A DNA stretch of 64,000 nt from Ceratopteris richardii (Eukaryota > Streptophyta > Polypodiopsida > Polypodiales > Pteridaceae): assembly GCA_020310875.1 (NCBI GenBank), contig CM035433.1:108491758-108555757 (forward strand), given 5' to 3'. The translations under genes and the position numbers were made by a program. Positions 52,745 through 64,000 of the stretch are shown piece after piece. Numbering within the stretch: position 1 is the first letter of the stretch; each line of letters opens with the position of its first letter. The notes below the pieces were generated by a model. It had not been told where the DNA came from and made no database searches. It worked only from the letters and a program-made list of their open reading frames with translations.

Positions 52745-55700
52745 TTGGACATGATGTTCAAGGCCTACCAGGCTCGACTTCAAGAAGGGCCTACAGCTGC
52801 AAACCTAGACAAGAGTTACCCTAGAGCGGACTTAGAGATTGAACGAATGAAAATGTGCATGAAAATGGTAGAACAAGCTCAAGCTATACTTGAGACTAGT
52901 CAAAAGTTCAATCAGACAAACTCTGTCAAAGGGGATTTGCATTTCTAGGGCTTACTAGAACGATTAGAGCAGTTGGTAAACAAACCACAAGTTTCTTTAC
53001 CTCCACAGGCTCAACCAGTTATTGAAAGAGGAAGCTCACCACCAATGGGAGCTTATGTTCCTAATTCCATGGATCCAGGAATACCTCCTTCAATTCAACA
53101 GTACTCTCAAGAATTCTTGCGGGAAATACAAGAAGAGAAATGGGCCAAGGAGAAGGGTAATTCCCCTCCTATTCCTGAGATTGATGATCTTCATGATCAA
53201 TTTCCCCAAGACATTCCATCTATTTACGAAGATGAAGCAGAACAACAAGAAGACGAAAGGTTAGATTTTGAATCTAATACCTTAGAAGAACTGCCTCAAT
53301 TTCCAGGCCCATGGGAATCTGAATCTCTCCAGATTAGAGCTCCCACAATACTAGTAAGAAATGAAGACTCAGTGGTTCCAAGGAGCACGAATGTCGTGAA
53401 GAACACTAAGGTTCAGTGTCATCTCATTGTAGAAGAGCTGCTCAAAGCAAAACCTGAGCTTTGGAATCATGTGAAGGATCAGGTTCCAGAACTTGGTTCC
53501 AACATGCCAAAAGTAGGCTCCAAGCAAAGGGTACCAGAGATACCTCTAGACAAAATAGGGGACATGTGTGAGGGTGAAGAAGGTAATACTTATCTTCCAA
53601 TCACCTACCAAGGTTACACAACCAAAGCAATCATAGATTCAGGTGCTGGTGTTGCTATTGCGACCACCTCCTTGTGGAAGAAATGGGGCAAGCCCACATT
53701 AAGACCAACTAGAATGAAGCTTCAAATGGCTGATGGTCATTTTGAAAGACCTCTCGGATTGCTAGAAGGGATCACTCTAACCACTTGTGGTGTAGAGTTT
53801 GAACACACATTTGCTATATGTGACTTTGAGAAAAATAATGTCTATGAGATGATCCTAGGAAGACCCTTCCTACGACAATTGCAAATAGTACAGGATTGGG
53901 GAACTAACTCCTTGTACTTACAGCACTTAGGGGTCACCACCAAGGTCAATTTGAAGGATTACACCTTCAGAGATGTACCACCCCTACAGTGGAATTCTAT
54001 CCACAAAGCGAAAGAAGATTCCATCTCTGTGCATTATGAAAGTTCACCTGATCCATCATGGCTACATGAAGATACTCATTTGTGGATGTGCAAGGTCGCA
54101 AAGGAAGAGGAAAAACGTTTAAAGGCAAGAGAAGAAGGAACTTCGCTAGGAGATAGACCAGTTAGGGACCCAGCCTACACACCGATGATCTTTCCAGATG
54201 AGGAGTTTGAGCCTCATGGCTGGCCAGAAATTTTAGCCACCATGGACATTGCTGTCAATGAGGAACAGTGGACACCTCATTGTGATGAGGAGGAGGGTTA
54301 TGATATCTCAGTGTTCATGTGTCAACCCTTGCTAGAAGAATGTGACCCTAGTGATGTCATAGAAGAAGAAGAGAATGACGATGATCTGGAGTCTATTGTG
54401 ATGGATAGTTGCTTTAACTCAGAGCAGCACTATCTAGAAGATATAGGAGTGTTCACCCAGAAAGAAGAAGAACCTCTCACAAGTATTAAAACAGTAAACT
54501 CAAAGGATGGAAGTGAGAGTAGTCAAAAGAAAAAGAAAAGAAAAGCCGTGAAACAAGAAGAGGAGGAATCATTGTTTGAAGTACCAGAAAACTTCAAGAA
54601 ATATGAAGTTGACGACCGCAAAATTTTGGTACGAATGCCTAAGAGAGAGGCCATCATAGGAGAATCATATGATAATAAAGAAAAGACCAAGAAGATTGTA
54701 GTGACCATTGAAGAGAACGAAGAGAGATGCACATATATAGGAGATGACCTAAGTGCAAGAGAAGAAATGGAGCTCATAGCTCTATTAAGGGAATATAGGG
54801 ACGTGTTTGCATGGCACTATAGAGACTTGAAAGGGGTAGATCCAAGAATTTGCTCTCATACTATCCCCATGACTGCTGATGCTAAGCCCACCAAACAGAA
54901 GCCCTACACATATAATGATACCTATGCAGCCAAAATAAAAGAAGAAATTGATAGGTTGATTGAAGCTGGATTCATCTATGAGATTGAGCATACCGAATGG
55001 GTGTCCCCAATTGTTGTGGTACCCAAGAAGAACGGGAAGTTGCGAGTGTGTATTAACCTTAAAAAAGTTAATGCCGCTACGATTAGAGATAGTTATCCAC
55101 TTCCAATCACAGAACACCTTTTGGAGCGTGTTGCAGGCAAGGAAGTTTATAGCTTCCTGGATGGATTTTCAGGTTACAATCAAGTAGCCATTGCCCCAGA
55201 AGATCAACACAAAACAGCTTTTGCTACAGAGTGGGGAATCTTTGCATTTCGTGTGATGCCATTTGGGCTCACCAATGCACCTGCAACATTCCAAAGGCTC
55301 ATGTGTCATGTCTTCAAAGAGTTCTTGCGAAAGAGCTTAGAAGTGTATGTGGATGATTTATGTGCTCAGTCCCAAGAAAGAAGGTTTCACATCCCTGAGC
55401 TCAGACAAATCTTCAACAAGTGTAGAGAATATCGAGTGTGTCTGAACCCAGAAAAGTGTGTGTTTATGGTGCGTCAAGGTAAAATCTTAGGTCATATTGT
55501 TTCTAAGAATGGAATCTCAACAGATGAAGATAAGGTACGAGCCATAGCAGAGCTACCAAGGCCAAGGAATATTAAAGAGGTACAAGCCTTTATGGGCCAT
55601 TGTGGATACTACCGTAGGTTTATCCACATGTACGCGATCATAGCTACACCCCTTTATGCATTGTTGTCTAATTTTGAGTGGAACGACAAATGCGAGAATT

Positions 55701-56101
55701 CTTTCAACGAACTGAAGAAACGTTTGTGCACGGCACCAATACTCACCACTCCTGATTGGAATAAACCATTCCATGTCCATGTGGATGCATCCAATCATGC
55801 CATAGGATGTGTGCTAGCACAACCCACAAGTGAAGGAGACTTAGATTTGCCCATAGCATATGCTAGTAGACAGCTCACTGCAGCTGAACGGAACTATACC
55901 ACAACTGAGCGAGAGGGCTTAGGCATGGTATATGCTGTGAAGAAGTTTAGACACTATTTATTGGCCAACAAGTTCAAGTTTTTCACTGATCATCAAGCTT
56001 TGTTATATTTGGTCAATAAACCTTGCAATACTGGACGCTTAGTAAGATGGTTCCTCCCATTTTGTTCAAGCCAAGGAGTCCTCGAGCTTGAGGAGTATTA
56101 G
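52745..56101 (+). pseudogene. pol: Gypsy-2 protease, RT and truncated RNase H
   Basis: After a frameshift near 52725, one frame runs to 56101, broken only by TAG 52946-52948. Retropepsin: KAIIDSGAGVAIATTSLWKK and EMILGRPFLRQLQIVQDW. An acidic linker follows. RT: SPIVVVPKKNGKLRVCINLK, FGLTNAPATFQRL and LEVYVDDLCAQ. RNase H: FHVHVDASNHAIGCVLAQ, YTTTEREGLGMVYAVKKFRH and FFTDHQALLYLVNKPCNTGR. At LVRWFLP (56056) the frame passes into the 3' LTR remnant, which supplies the last residues FCSSQGVLELEEY. No integrase is present. Confidence 0.9.
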
Positions 56102-56484
56102 AAGTACCATCGTACCAATTTTCATAATTTTTAGACTTCGTTTGAGCCCTCAAATAAGCCCTGGAACCTAATTTTTAACTAGGCCGGACACTAGGTCTAG
56201 ATAGGGCCAAAACTAGTCAAAAAACTATAAAAAGAGCTAGAGAGCTCATTTTTGGGGTTGGCTTGTGAGAGAATAGAGCTTTTTCAAGAGAACTCTTTTG
56301 CAATCTAAGCTTTCCATTGTTCCTCTCTTTGATCTTACTTTGTGCGCATGTGTGTGTATGTGTGTGCATGTTTGTGTGCTTTTACTCACGCACTTGTGCC
56401 TTCACTTGCTCGTGGTCTTCATACCGGTCCTCACGTCTCCGCGGATTGACAAGTAAAGGAGGTGGTGCTTACGCTTGAGCTACA
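56057..56484 (+). repeat. Gypsy-2 3' LTR, 5'-truncated
   Basis: Corresponds base for base to 47881-48308 of the 5' LTR. No purine tract precedes it; the left border is a deletion junction in RNase H. Confidence 0.9.
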
Positions 56485-57263
56485 CACTCCTATGGAGACA
56501 AGTTTACAATTGAGTCTTAATGATGTTGGATATGCATTTGATGTTGTTCTCTATTAGCAGGCTATTGGATGCTTGATTTACTTATGCATTACTTAGCTAG
56601 ATATTCAATTTGCTGTCTCACAGATGAGCAGGTTTATGCATTGTCCAGGTGTCAAGCACTCGAAAGTGGTTGAGCACATCTTTTGCTACTTGCATGGTAC
56701 TCGGCTACTTGGATTGTTTTATCCCAAGGGGGATCACTACCACCAAATTTACATGCTTTATGTTTACTCTGATCGGGTTGTTTGCTATGACACATGTGTG
56801 TCCACTAGTGGATCTTTCTTCATGCTTGGTAGCTCATGTATATCTTGGTTGAGCAAGAAGTAGTCTATTGTGGCCACTTCCACTTGCGAGGCTGAGTATA
56901 GGGCAATTTTCACAGCAATTGTTGAGAGTGTGTGGCTTAGATGCCTTATGGTTGATTTGGGTGTTGGTCAGTCTTTTGCCACCACCATCTTCACTGACAG
57001 TCAGAGTGGATTGGCAATTGTGAGGAACCCTGTGTTCCATGCTCGCACTAAGCACATTGAGGTGCATTATCATTATGTCAAGGAGAGGTTCTCTGTTGGA
57101 GAGATCAGCTTGGCATTTGTGCCCACACATGAGAACATTGAGTTTGAAGCTTTCTACAAAGCTTTGGGCTTACTTCCTTTTGTGGATTGATTCCACATAG
57201 CTTGGCACTTCCTTATACATGAGTGCTAGCTCCTTGTTCACCGCATCACTCTCAGGGGGGATT
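56485..57263 (+). pseudogene. pol: Copia RNase H (right of Gypsy-2) and purine tract
   Basis: Continues the Copia of 47625-47699: QAIGCLIYL, MSRFMHCPGVKHSKVVEHIF, a stop after SWLSKK, then TSTCEAEYRAIFTAIVESVW (catalytic Glu), TIFTDSQSGLAIVRNPVFHA (Asp) and KHIEVHYHYVKERFSVGEIS. The protein ends at 57188-57190. AGGGGGGATT (57254-57263) is the polypurine tract before the LTR. Three or more stops. Confidence 0.85.
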
Positions 57264-57420
57264 TGTTGATATATTTAGGTAGTGATGTGTGTGAACACAC
57301 TAGGACCATTGGGGCACTTTTTTCCATCTTTAGGAGGTTTTTTTCCCCAGCTTATACATATGCCTATTGCCCTAATGGGTTACTTATCTTTGTACATTCT
57401 AGTGGTAATACATTTAGTAT
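57264..57420 (+). repeat. Copia 3' LTR fragment (+)
   Basis: Starts TGTTGATATATTTAGG right after the purine tract. It resembles, in inverted orientation, the fragment that ends at 57553. Confidence 0.65.
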
Positions 57421-57553
57421 TGTGTGTTGTGCTCCAAGCTTCTTCTTCTTCTTTGTGCTATTTATGCACTTCCATAGATGTCAACTCCAACAAAAAAGTG
57501 TCCCAGATGACCTAAGTGCCTTCACATGGATCAATATTGAAATATATCAATAA
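57421..57553 (-). repeat. Copia 3' LTR fragment (-)
   Basis: On the minus strand starts TATTGATATATTTC after a CCTAGGGGGGATT purine tract (57554-57566). Shared words with the plus copy include TGTGAA, CACTTTTTT. The exact junction between the two LTR pieces is uncertain. Confidence 0.55.
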
Positions 57554-58480
57554 ATCCCCCCTAGGATTGATGTGGTGAGCAAGGAGCTAGAACTCATGTA
57601 TAAGGAAGTGTCGAGCTATGTGGAAAGAGATAAATCCAAAAAAGGAAGTAAGCCCATAGCTTTGTGAAAAGCTTCAGACTTCTCCCTAGGGAGAGCATTT
57701 GTGAAAAGGTCTGCTACGTTATCTTGTGTAGGCCATTTACCAAACTGATCTCTCTAGTAGAGAACCTCTCCTTGACATAATGATAGTACACATCAATGTG
57801 CTTTGTGCAAGAATCGAACACAAGATTCCTCAAATCTTCCAATGGGCTTTCAGAATTGTACCCAACAAAAATACATTTCATTGCTTTATGATCCAATTTC
57901 CTACATTGTTGTTCAGGCATGAAGGCATATGCTAGACAAGTAATGACACACTGGTGAGCAATAGATGGTTTGTGACCATGCCAAGCCTCATATGGAGTGA
58001 TAGATTGTGGTGCTTTGGTGGGAGACCTATTAAGTACATATGTTGCACACATAATAGCCTCAAGGAAGAATCTATGTGGTAAAGCTTGACTTTTGACCAT
58101 ACACCTTGCCATCTCGAACAATGCATTAAATTTAGAAGACATCTAGTCCTTCCCTCGATCAGAATGGAGGGTGCCCATTTTACATTCTAACATATTTTCA
58201 GACATAATTAGAAATTATTTGAAGCACCTAAAAAATTTTGGCGTTGTTTTTAATGGATATACCCATGCATGAATGGATAAATCATAGATAAAAGTCACAA
58301 CGTAAAGGTAGTTCCCAAAAGAAGGTGTCTGCATAGGACCAAAAATATCACTATGAGCAAGCTACAATCTATGAGTAGCTTGAACTAAACCATATTTTGG
58401 GAAATTTGAACACTGCATTTTTCCCAGAATATAGCCTTTGTAGAAATGTTTACAAGGTGCCTCAAGTTTGGAGAGAGAGG
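57554..58480 (-). pseudogene. pol: Copia remnant: integrase fused to RNase H tail
   Basis: From the right: VTFIYDLSIHAWVYPLK, then LHSDRGKD (second Asp of the core), CMVKSQALPHRFFLEAIMCA, TYVLNRSPTKAPQSITPYEA and CIFVGYNSES. This then jumps directly to DSCTKHIDVYYHYVKERFST, the end of RNase H, and (one frame over) NVADLFTNALPREKSEAFHK with AMGLLPF. The whole RT and most of RNase H are deleted. The tail and purine tract match the plus-strand Copia at 56485-57263, so both belong to one family. Confidence 0.8.
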
Positions 58481-58596
58481 ACCCAATTTCAGATTTTTGT
58501 AGTCATAACAAACTAGCAAAATTCAGATGACTAAAGCGTGCATGCCAAAGCTTTGCATCTAAGATAGCCTACGGATCTTGAACTTCACATGCTCAA

Positions 58597-59727
58597 TCAT
58601 ACATAGATTTTGCTTATGTAAACCATTACATAAATGCGAGAAGCATTAATGATAACATCATCATTTGAGAGATCATGAAGGGTACATCCATCATTGAAAA
58701 AATTGACAACCAAGACAATCTTGACTAATGTTGAAATTGAAAACAGATTTTTCTTACTCCTTGGTACATACAAAACATCTAGCAATGTGAAAGAACTACC
58801 ATAATGAGTAGTGAGAATGATCCTATCAACTCCCATTATAAGATAAGAGGAGTTCTTAGCACATGTGACAGTATTCCCTATAGGGGCAGACTCAAGTGAA
58901 TTGAAGAAACTGGGTTGCAAGGTAATATGCTTGTTGCCCCACTGTCAAAGTACCAAATGTTTGAGTCTACTACACACATACATTGCTCATGAGAAGATGT
59001 TTCATAGCTGCATATAGTAGTAAAATGCCTATTCTTCATCTTGAACAAGATTAGCAAAATGCCTCTACAACAACCTTTCTAGCTTCTATCTTCTTATCCT
59101 CTTTTGTAGCCAGTTTTGGAGAACTCTTTATGGCATGATCATTTCCCTTATAGTATTTACAAAACCATTTCTGCTTTTCTATTCTATTCTCATCTTTTTC
59201 TTCCTTCTTCAAATGTGAAGCATTATCAAATATTTGCTTACTAGTAGATGGATTCCATTTACCTTTGACCTTCCGACGAGATAGGAAAGCTTCATTTGCA
59301 ACATGCATAATGGAATTATTTTTCCTAAATTGATCTTCTTGTAGAAAAATAGAGACTAACTCCACAAATATTAAGGCATTTGGATTGCATTTCATCACCA
59401 AATGAAGAGTAGGACCAGAACTCTGATATGAATCTACAAGAATGTTAAAACGAGTTTGAACAAGTGAACTATCTAACAAGACTCCAACATCGAAATCAAT
59501 TGGTCCTTCAAATCTTTGATCTTTGTCAAAAAATTATCATTTGAATCTCCTTCCTTCATATGCTCACTCTCCAACTATTTTCCCAAGTAACACGAGCCTC
59601 ATTTCTTGTTTGGTATAAAGTGGTAATGTATCCCAAGCATCCTTTGTTATTTTGCGAGAACAAATGTGAGGGATAATGGCATTGTTGACAACCAAAGCTA
59701 TCAATGCATGTGTGGTGATGGATTTAT
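58597..59727 (-). pseudogene. gag: Copia gag and protease relic
   Basis: From the right: ITKDAWDTL...LVLLGKIVGE (gag), FNILVDSYQSSGPTLHLVMK, EAFLSRRKVKGKW, and a damaged zinc knuckle CKYYKGNDHAIKSSP that has lost key Cys residues. After a gap comes NSLESAPIGNTVTCAKNSSY and LLDVLYVPRSKKNLFSISTL, the protease/pre-integrase region typical of Copia. It lies upstream of and in the same orientation as 57554-58480, so both are one element. The gag N-terminus is cut at the junction with the plus-strand Copia. Confidence 0.75.
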
Positions 59728-60744
59728 TTACATGTGCATATATGTTGATGACATAATACTTACAGGTAGAGATGAGAAGGGAATTCAAAGCCTCAAGAAA
59801 CAAATGCAAAAAGAGTTCAAGATCAGTGACTTGGGAGATTTGTCATATTTTTTGGGCATGGAGACTCATATACTCAACATGGAGTATATGTAGCTCAAGA
59901 AAGGTATTTGAAGAACTTGTTGATCAAGTTTAAAATGGATGATTACAGGGTAGCCCCTACTCCAATGGAGGTGAATCACAAATTGAGCAGATATGGAGGA
60001 GAAGAATTCGAAGATATGAAACTATATCAAAGTCTAGTTGCTAGTCTTATCTATACTACATTAACTAGGCCTGATTTTTCATATGCAGTTGGAGTGTTGT
60101 CTCAATTCATGCATTGTCCTAGGAAAGAACATTGGGTTGCAGGACAAAGACTGTTGAGGTACATTAAGGGTACACTCAAAGAAGGTTTGTATTATGGTTT
60201 TACATAAGATATAAACATCAAGATATATAGTGATACAGATTGGGCAGGTAATCCTGATTATAGAAGATCAACATATGGATACTTGTGTTATGTGGGAGAT
60301 AAGTTAATCTCTTGGTGTTCTAAGAAACAACACATAGTTGCTTTATCATCTACAGAGGCAGATTATAAAGGTATAGTTGAAGCTGCAAAGGAAGTCATAT
60401 GGTTAAAGACTCTTATGAAGAGTTTTGACATCATTCAGAGTACACCCACTATTCATGGAGATAACATGAGCTCATTGTATCTAGCTGCTAACCCTGTTTT
60501 TCATGCTAGGACTAAACACATTGAGATTCAGTATCACTTTCTAAGAGAGAAGGTGATTGATAAGGAGATTGAAGTCATACATACTTCAACAAAAGATCAG
60601 ATTGCAGATATGCTAACCAAAAGCTTGGATGGACCAAAGATACAAAGATTTAAAGAAATGGTAGGTATGAAGAAGATAGAAAAACCTCAATTGATGATTG
60701 AGGGGGAGTTGTTGGTGCAAGTCAATCACCAATTGATGTTTTGA
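59728..60744 (+). pseudogene. pol: Copia RT C-half and RNase H
   Basis: YMCIYVDDIILTGRDEKGI (catalytic YVDD), FKISDLGDLSYFLGMETHI, LYQSLVASLIYTTLTRPDFS, then RNase H with LISWCSKKQHIVALSSTEAD and THGDN-type IHGDNMSSLYLAANPVFHA and TKHIEIQYHFLREKVI. ADMLTKSLDGPKIQRF is the usual end. Two stops. TTGAGGGGGAGT (60698-60709) is the purine tract. A different family from the Copia at 56485. Confidence 0.85.
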
Positions 60745-61285
60745 ATGAAGGATTGAAGTCAAAGATTGAAGAAAAGATTAGCCTATGAAGCTTGAAGATA
60801 GTGCACATTCAGGAAATGCAGACTTGTATACATATGTACATTGAACTTATAATTAGCACACATATACCTTTAGTTTTGATCATGAACTTGTACATATTCC
60901 CATCTATATACAAGAATAATGTCAGGATATGTATGAGAGAGTATGAAAGTTGATTTATTAGCCATTTAGATGATTGAGAAGTGAAGTAGATATCTCTCAT
61001 CAACGTATGTAATTTTTCTGGAATAGAAGGAAAGTTGCGCCCGATATTTCTCTGAGTTCTCCTTCTGTGCTTGATCATTTCAAGAATACTTTTGTAGATA
61101 TCTAAGTAAATAGTTAATCTATCTATGGCTAAGACTTTAGAGCCTAATTGTAAACAGGCTAAGAGAATTATGAGTAGGAACATTTGTATGTGTAAAAGTG
61201 TTGAGTCTCTTCTGAAACATGCACAATTTCGATAATCAAAGAATTGATAAGTTCTCAGTGCACAGTGTAACGTTTTGCACAAATG
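60710..61285 (+). repeat. Probable Copia 3' LTR
   Basis: TGTTGGTGCAAGTC starts directly after the purine tract. The right border is not certain; TTTTGCACA near 61272-61280 is a candidate end. Confidence 0.4.
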
Positions 61286-61779
61286 AGGAGCCAAAATCTA
61301 AGTTGAAAGGTAAGCCATCTATGGCTAAAAGCATTTGCTTAAACTGGTTCTAATTTGGGAGAACTATGTGTTAGAAGTTGTAGGTGTCAAAATCAATTAT
61401 ACTAAAGAACAGTTTCAGACATAGGTGATTTGTTTGATTCATTTCTCAAGATTCACTGAGTCTTTTGAAGTGATTTAACTTGGAGACGATGTGCAAACAC
61501 CAGACAACATCTTGTGCAAAGTTTTATAAAAAACTTTACACATTTGATTAGTCAATGAGTGAGTTATATGCAGCAGACTTTTTGAGTGGCGACTCTCTTC
61601 ATAGTTAGTTCAAGATTTTGATAATCTAGTATTGATCCTCCAAATTGGTAAAGGTTTTCAGTTATTCTTGATATAGAGGTTCTCTAACATCAAGTATAAC
61701 TTGTTCTTTTGGAGATTAATTCTCTCTATCACAGAATACATCATTTGTTTCACCCATGGCGATTGAATAAGTACACTGA
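61286..61779. other. Unassigned, possibly Copia-related
   Basis: No gene seen. Confidence 0.35.
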
Positions 61780-62060
61780 TGTAGAAAAATGAATTTATCT
61801 CAAAAAGTTGAATAGAACAACCCTGTCAAGATTCGCTAAACCTGTAGTAGACTTTAAGGAGCTTAAACTATGGAACCAAAACTTGTATATATGTGGGAGG
61901 AAATTTCCTGCACATGCATTATGATAGTGCATTTGGAGTCAAAATGAGCTCACATCAAAATTTTGATGCTATACAGTGAAGCAAATTTGAGCTCTTAATT
62001 AGCCTACGTATGATCACCTATTCTCATGTGATTCTAAGACTATGAATAGAGGGATGTTGA
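61780..62060 (+). repeat. Dispersed repeat shared with 30617-30910
   Basis: Collinear with the complement of 30617-30910 (CTCAAAAAGTTGAATAGAAC, CTAAACCTGTAGTAGACTT, CTCATGTGATTCTAAGACTA). Diverged; no shared ORF. Confidence 0.5.
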
Positions 62061-63369
62061 TGATGTCCTAGATGAAGTGATGGCCTACTCTCATACCCAT
62101 TGTTGAAGTTTCAGGTATCAAGAAGTACATGAATAACACAAGGAAGAAGAAGAAGTTTGGAGCACAACAAAACACTGAATGAATTACCAAGTGCATGCAC
62201 AAAGATAAGTATCCCATTAGGGTTATAGATGTATATACAAGTCATGGGAAAAACCTCATAAAGAGGGAAAGAAGTGCCCCGATAGACCTAACTCTGATCA
62301 CACACACCACTAAAAATATATCAACAATGCATGCACATGTGAATGTGCATGTGCACCCATCCATGTCCATCCCCTCTCACTCACTCACTACCTTGCCCAA
62401 ATACCATGATCAAGGTAGGAAATGTGTGCCTCCTTGTATAAAAATAGAATCACATATTCAAGGTAGGCATCTCTCACCCCCACATATACAAATACATCTG
62501 GGTGGTTCACTTATAGTGAACCCAATACACATCTACATGCACTTGTGATTCACTTTTTTACAATGATTTTGGGGTGACAAAAGCTAATCTAAAATATAGA
62601 TGGAGGAACTTCCTAAGCATGTCCACTAAATTCTTGCATGTTAAAGAAGCTAAAATATTTGAATACACCTCAACTCCTAATTTGTAAGTGTTATAATGCC
62701 AAGAGATAGTGGACGTAGCCCTCTAATCCATCACCAAAAGATTCAAAAGTTGGCAAATCAACAATATTTTGATATGCAAAAAGTTTGAAGCTAACTATGA
62801 TTCTAGTTATCTTTATGTCCTTTTGAAGGGGCAAAAGAGGAGGTTCCAAATAATTTTTTTTAAAAATCATTGATATTGGGTATCTGAACAAAGAGAAGCA
62901 TGCAGTCAAAGTTAACTAGCTACTACACAATCACCAGTTGGAAACCATGTTTGCACGAGCCTATTTGGAGGCTTCCCAAATGACTTTTGGATTTATTGCA
63001 TTCAAATGTGATTTATATACCTACTTTCCAAACTTTAGAGAACACTTGTAGGCAATAAACAATAAATTTGGAAAACAAATGGTACCTTAAAATAGTGAGC
63101 AAAAATGCCATCGTGCAAGATTTGCACTTTTCTTCTATATGCAATTTTGTAATGAGTATTTAAGATATATGTTGGATTCAAGAAATAAAGCATCTACATG
63201 CGGAAGGGAGAGATTCATAAATATGAGAGCTCATGATTTTTTATGCCATAAATTAAGAAGATAAAAGAAATAGGACTTCCCTAAGTGATTTAATGAAGAC
63301 CATTCATTTGCTTCATTCCCTTTGATTTCATGCTTCATGATGCTTCACTTTGATGTTTCTTCAATTTGG
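62061..63369. other. Unassigned region
   Basis: An open frame at 62195-62548 is His/Thr/Pro-rich over CA-rich DNA and unlikely to be coding. No recognised repeat. Confidence 0.4.
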
Positions 63370-64000
63370 TGTGTTGCTCTAGAACAATGGTAAGTACCAC
63401 ATTAAGAAGCTCCACATCCTTAATGTCAATCTACTCAAGAGATAGGAGTGATATGAAGATTGTGAATGCAAGAAGTAGTGAGAGTGAAGGTGAGAAGCAT
63501 GGAGATGTGCACACACATACACACACACACACAAGGAAGAGACAAGTGAGACACAATGGAAGGTAGAAAACAGACTCTATTTCTCAATAGCTCTATTAAA
63601 AGCTCAATCTAGCTCAATGCTCACACTATCCAACACTAGCTTACCCCAAAAATGAGCTCTCTAGCTCTTTTTATAGATTCTAGACTAGCTTTGGCTGGTT
63701 TCACATCAAGTGTCCAAAATAGTTAAAAAAATAGGTTCTAAGTGTCGTTTGGAGGTCTAAATGAGATCTGAAAATTACCAAAATTGGTATCCTCATTCTA
63801 CCTAAGTTGATGAAGCTCGAAGAATCCTCAACTTCTAGAAAATGGAGATACTACATACAAAAGTGGGTGTTTTATGATACACAAGTTACAAAAGTGATGA
63901 TTTAAATCATTATTTCGAGTTTTGGAAAGTAATATCAAGTATATTTCTTTGAAAAATGACTGCCTGGCTCCCCACAACTCTTTGTAGTCTGCCTCTATAT
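63370..64000 (-). repeat. Diverged LTR of the Gypsy-2 family, cut by window end
   Basis: The minus strand matches the Gypsy-2 LTR in order: CTCCATTTT, GAGGATTCTTCGAGCTT, ACCAATTTT, CTATAAAAAGAGCTAGAGAG, CATTTTTGGGGT, a GT microsatellite and an end GAGCAACACA followed by CCAAATT, as next to the Gypsy-2 primer site. No primer site follows here, so it is a solo or eroded LTR. A CA microsatellite lies at 63511-63533. Confidence 0.7.

Larger units (their letters stand above)
47700..56484 (+). mobile_element. Gypsy-2: deleted Ty3/Gypsy LTR retrotransposon
   Basis: The 5' LTR is 47700-48308 and the 3' LTR remnant 56057-56484. Target duplication CACTC is at 47695-47699 and 56485-56489. The primer site, a leader hairpin array, long gag, protease, RT and part of RNase H are present. 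The second half of RNase H, the integrase, the purine tract and the first 181 bases of the 3' LTR are missing. The remaining 428 bp of the LTRs align without gaps, with about 7 mismatches by eye. Coding regions are less damaged than in Gypsy-1. It lies inside a Copia RT. Confidence 0.95.

Noticed and set aside
57263..57553. Open frames of 77-96 codons after the Copia RNase H
   Set aside because: They lie entirely in LTR sequence.
62195..62548. 118-codon open frame
   Set aside because: CA/TG-rich low-complexity DNA, no homologue pattern, no promoter or splice context.
63366..63566. 66-codon open frame ending in a His-Thr repeat
   Set aside because: Encoded by a CA microsatellite within an LTR remnant.

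Overview
The window reads as nuclear DNA of a land plant with a large, repeat-dominated genome (gymnosperm, fern or similar; the sequence does not let me place it more precisely). Reasons: GT-AG introns of about 58-80 bases, plant-type TATA promoters, Ty3/Gypsy elements with a primer-binding site matching the 3' end of plant tRNA-Asp, plant Copia and LINE relics, and a tRNA-derived SINE. I see no rRNA, tRNA gene, organellar or bacterial sequence. Almost every protein-like segment belongs to, or is broken by, a mobile element.

Layout. 1-5147: a multi-exon transposase-like pseudogene (+), an internally deleted histone H3 mini-gene with its own TATA box (+), two related GC-rich perfect-hairpin repeats, and an unrecognised spliced gene A (-) with its own TATA box. 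5510-25120: two related copies of a second unrecognised gene, B and B' (-). Copy B is split by a complete 16.6-kb Ty3/Gypsy element (Gypsy-1, 5988-22617) with 836-bp LTRs and a GCATC target duplication. Gypsy-1 has gag, protease, RT, RNase H, a duplicated integrase zinc domain, integrase, a second retropepsin-like domain after integrase, and a 4.5-kb coiled-coil ORF before the 3' LTR. 25320-36033: a mosaic block of about 3.5 kb present twice in direct orientation, with Copia and LINE relics between the copies. 36034-44950: two large AT-rich minisatellites built on TAATTA, separated by LINE relics of both orientations, a SINE and unassigned DNA. 44990-47330: pieces of another transposase family and an old gag relic, all (-). 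47700-56484: a second Gypsy element (Gypsy-2), deleted through RNase H, integrase and part of the 3' LTR, inserted with a CACTC duplication into the RT of a Copia element. 57264-60744: Copia remnants joined tail-to-tail and then head-to-head. 63370-64000: a diverged LTR of the Gypsy-2 family on the minus strand.

How the parts relate. Gypsy-1 and Gypsy-2 are distant relatives: both gag proteins begin with M-x-LRSG, both use the same type of primer site, and both carry long arrays of short inverted repeats built on AATCGCGATT / AATCGTG...CACGATT in the leader upstream of gag. The most unusual items are the post-integrase retropepsin and the frameshift-free 3' ORF of Gypsy-1, the leader hairpin arrays, the histone H3 mini-gene, the paired GC-rich hairpins, and the TAATTA arrays, one of which lies directly beyond a transposase exon donor site. 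All family calls are from motifs read by eye.
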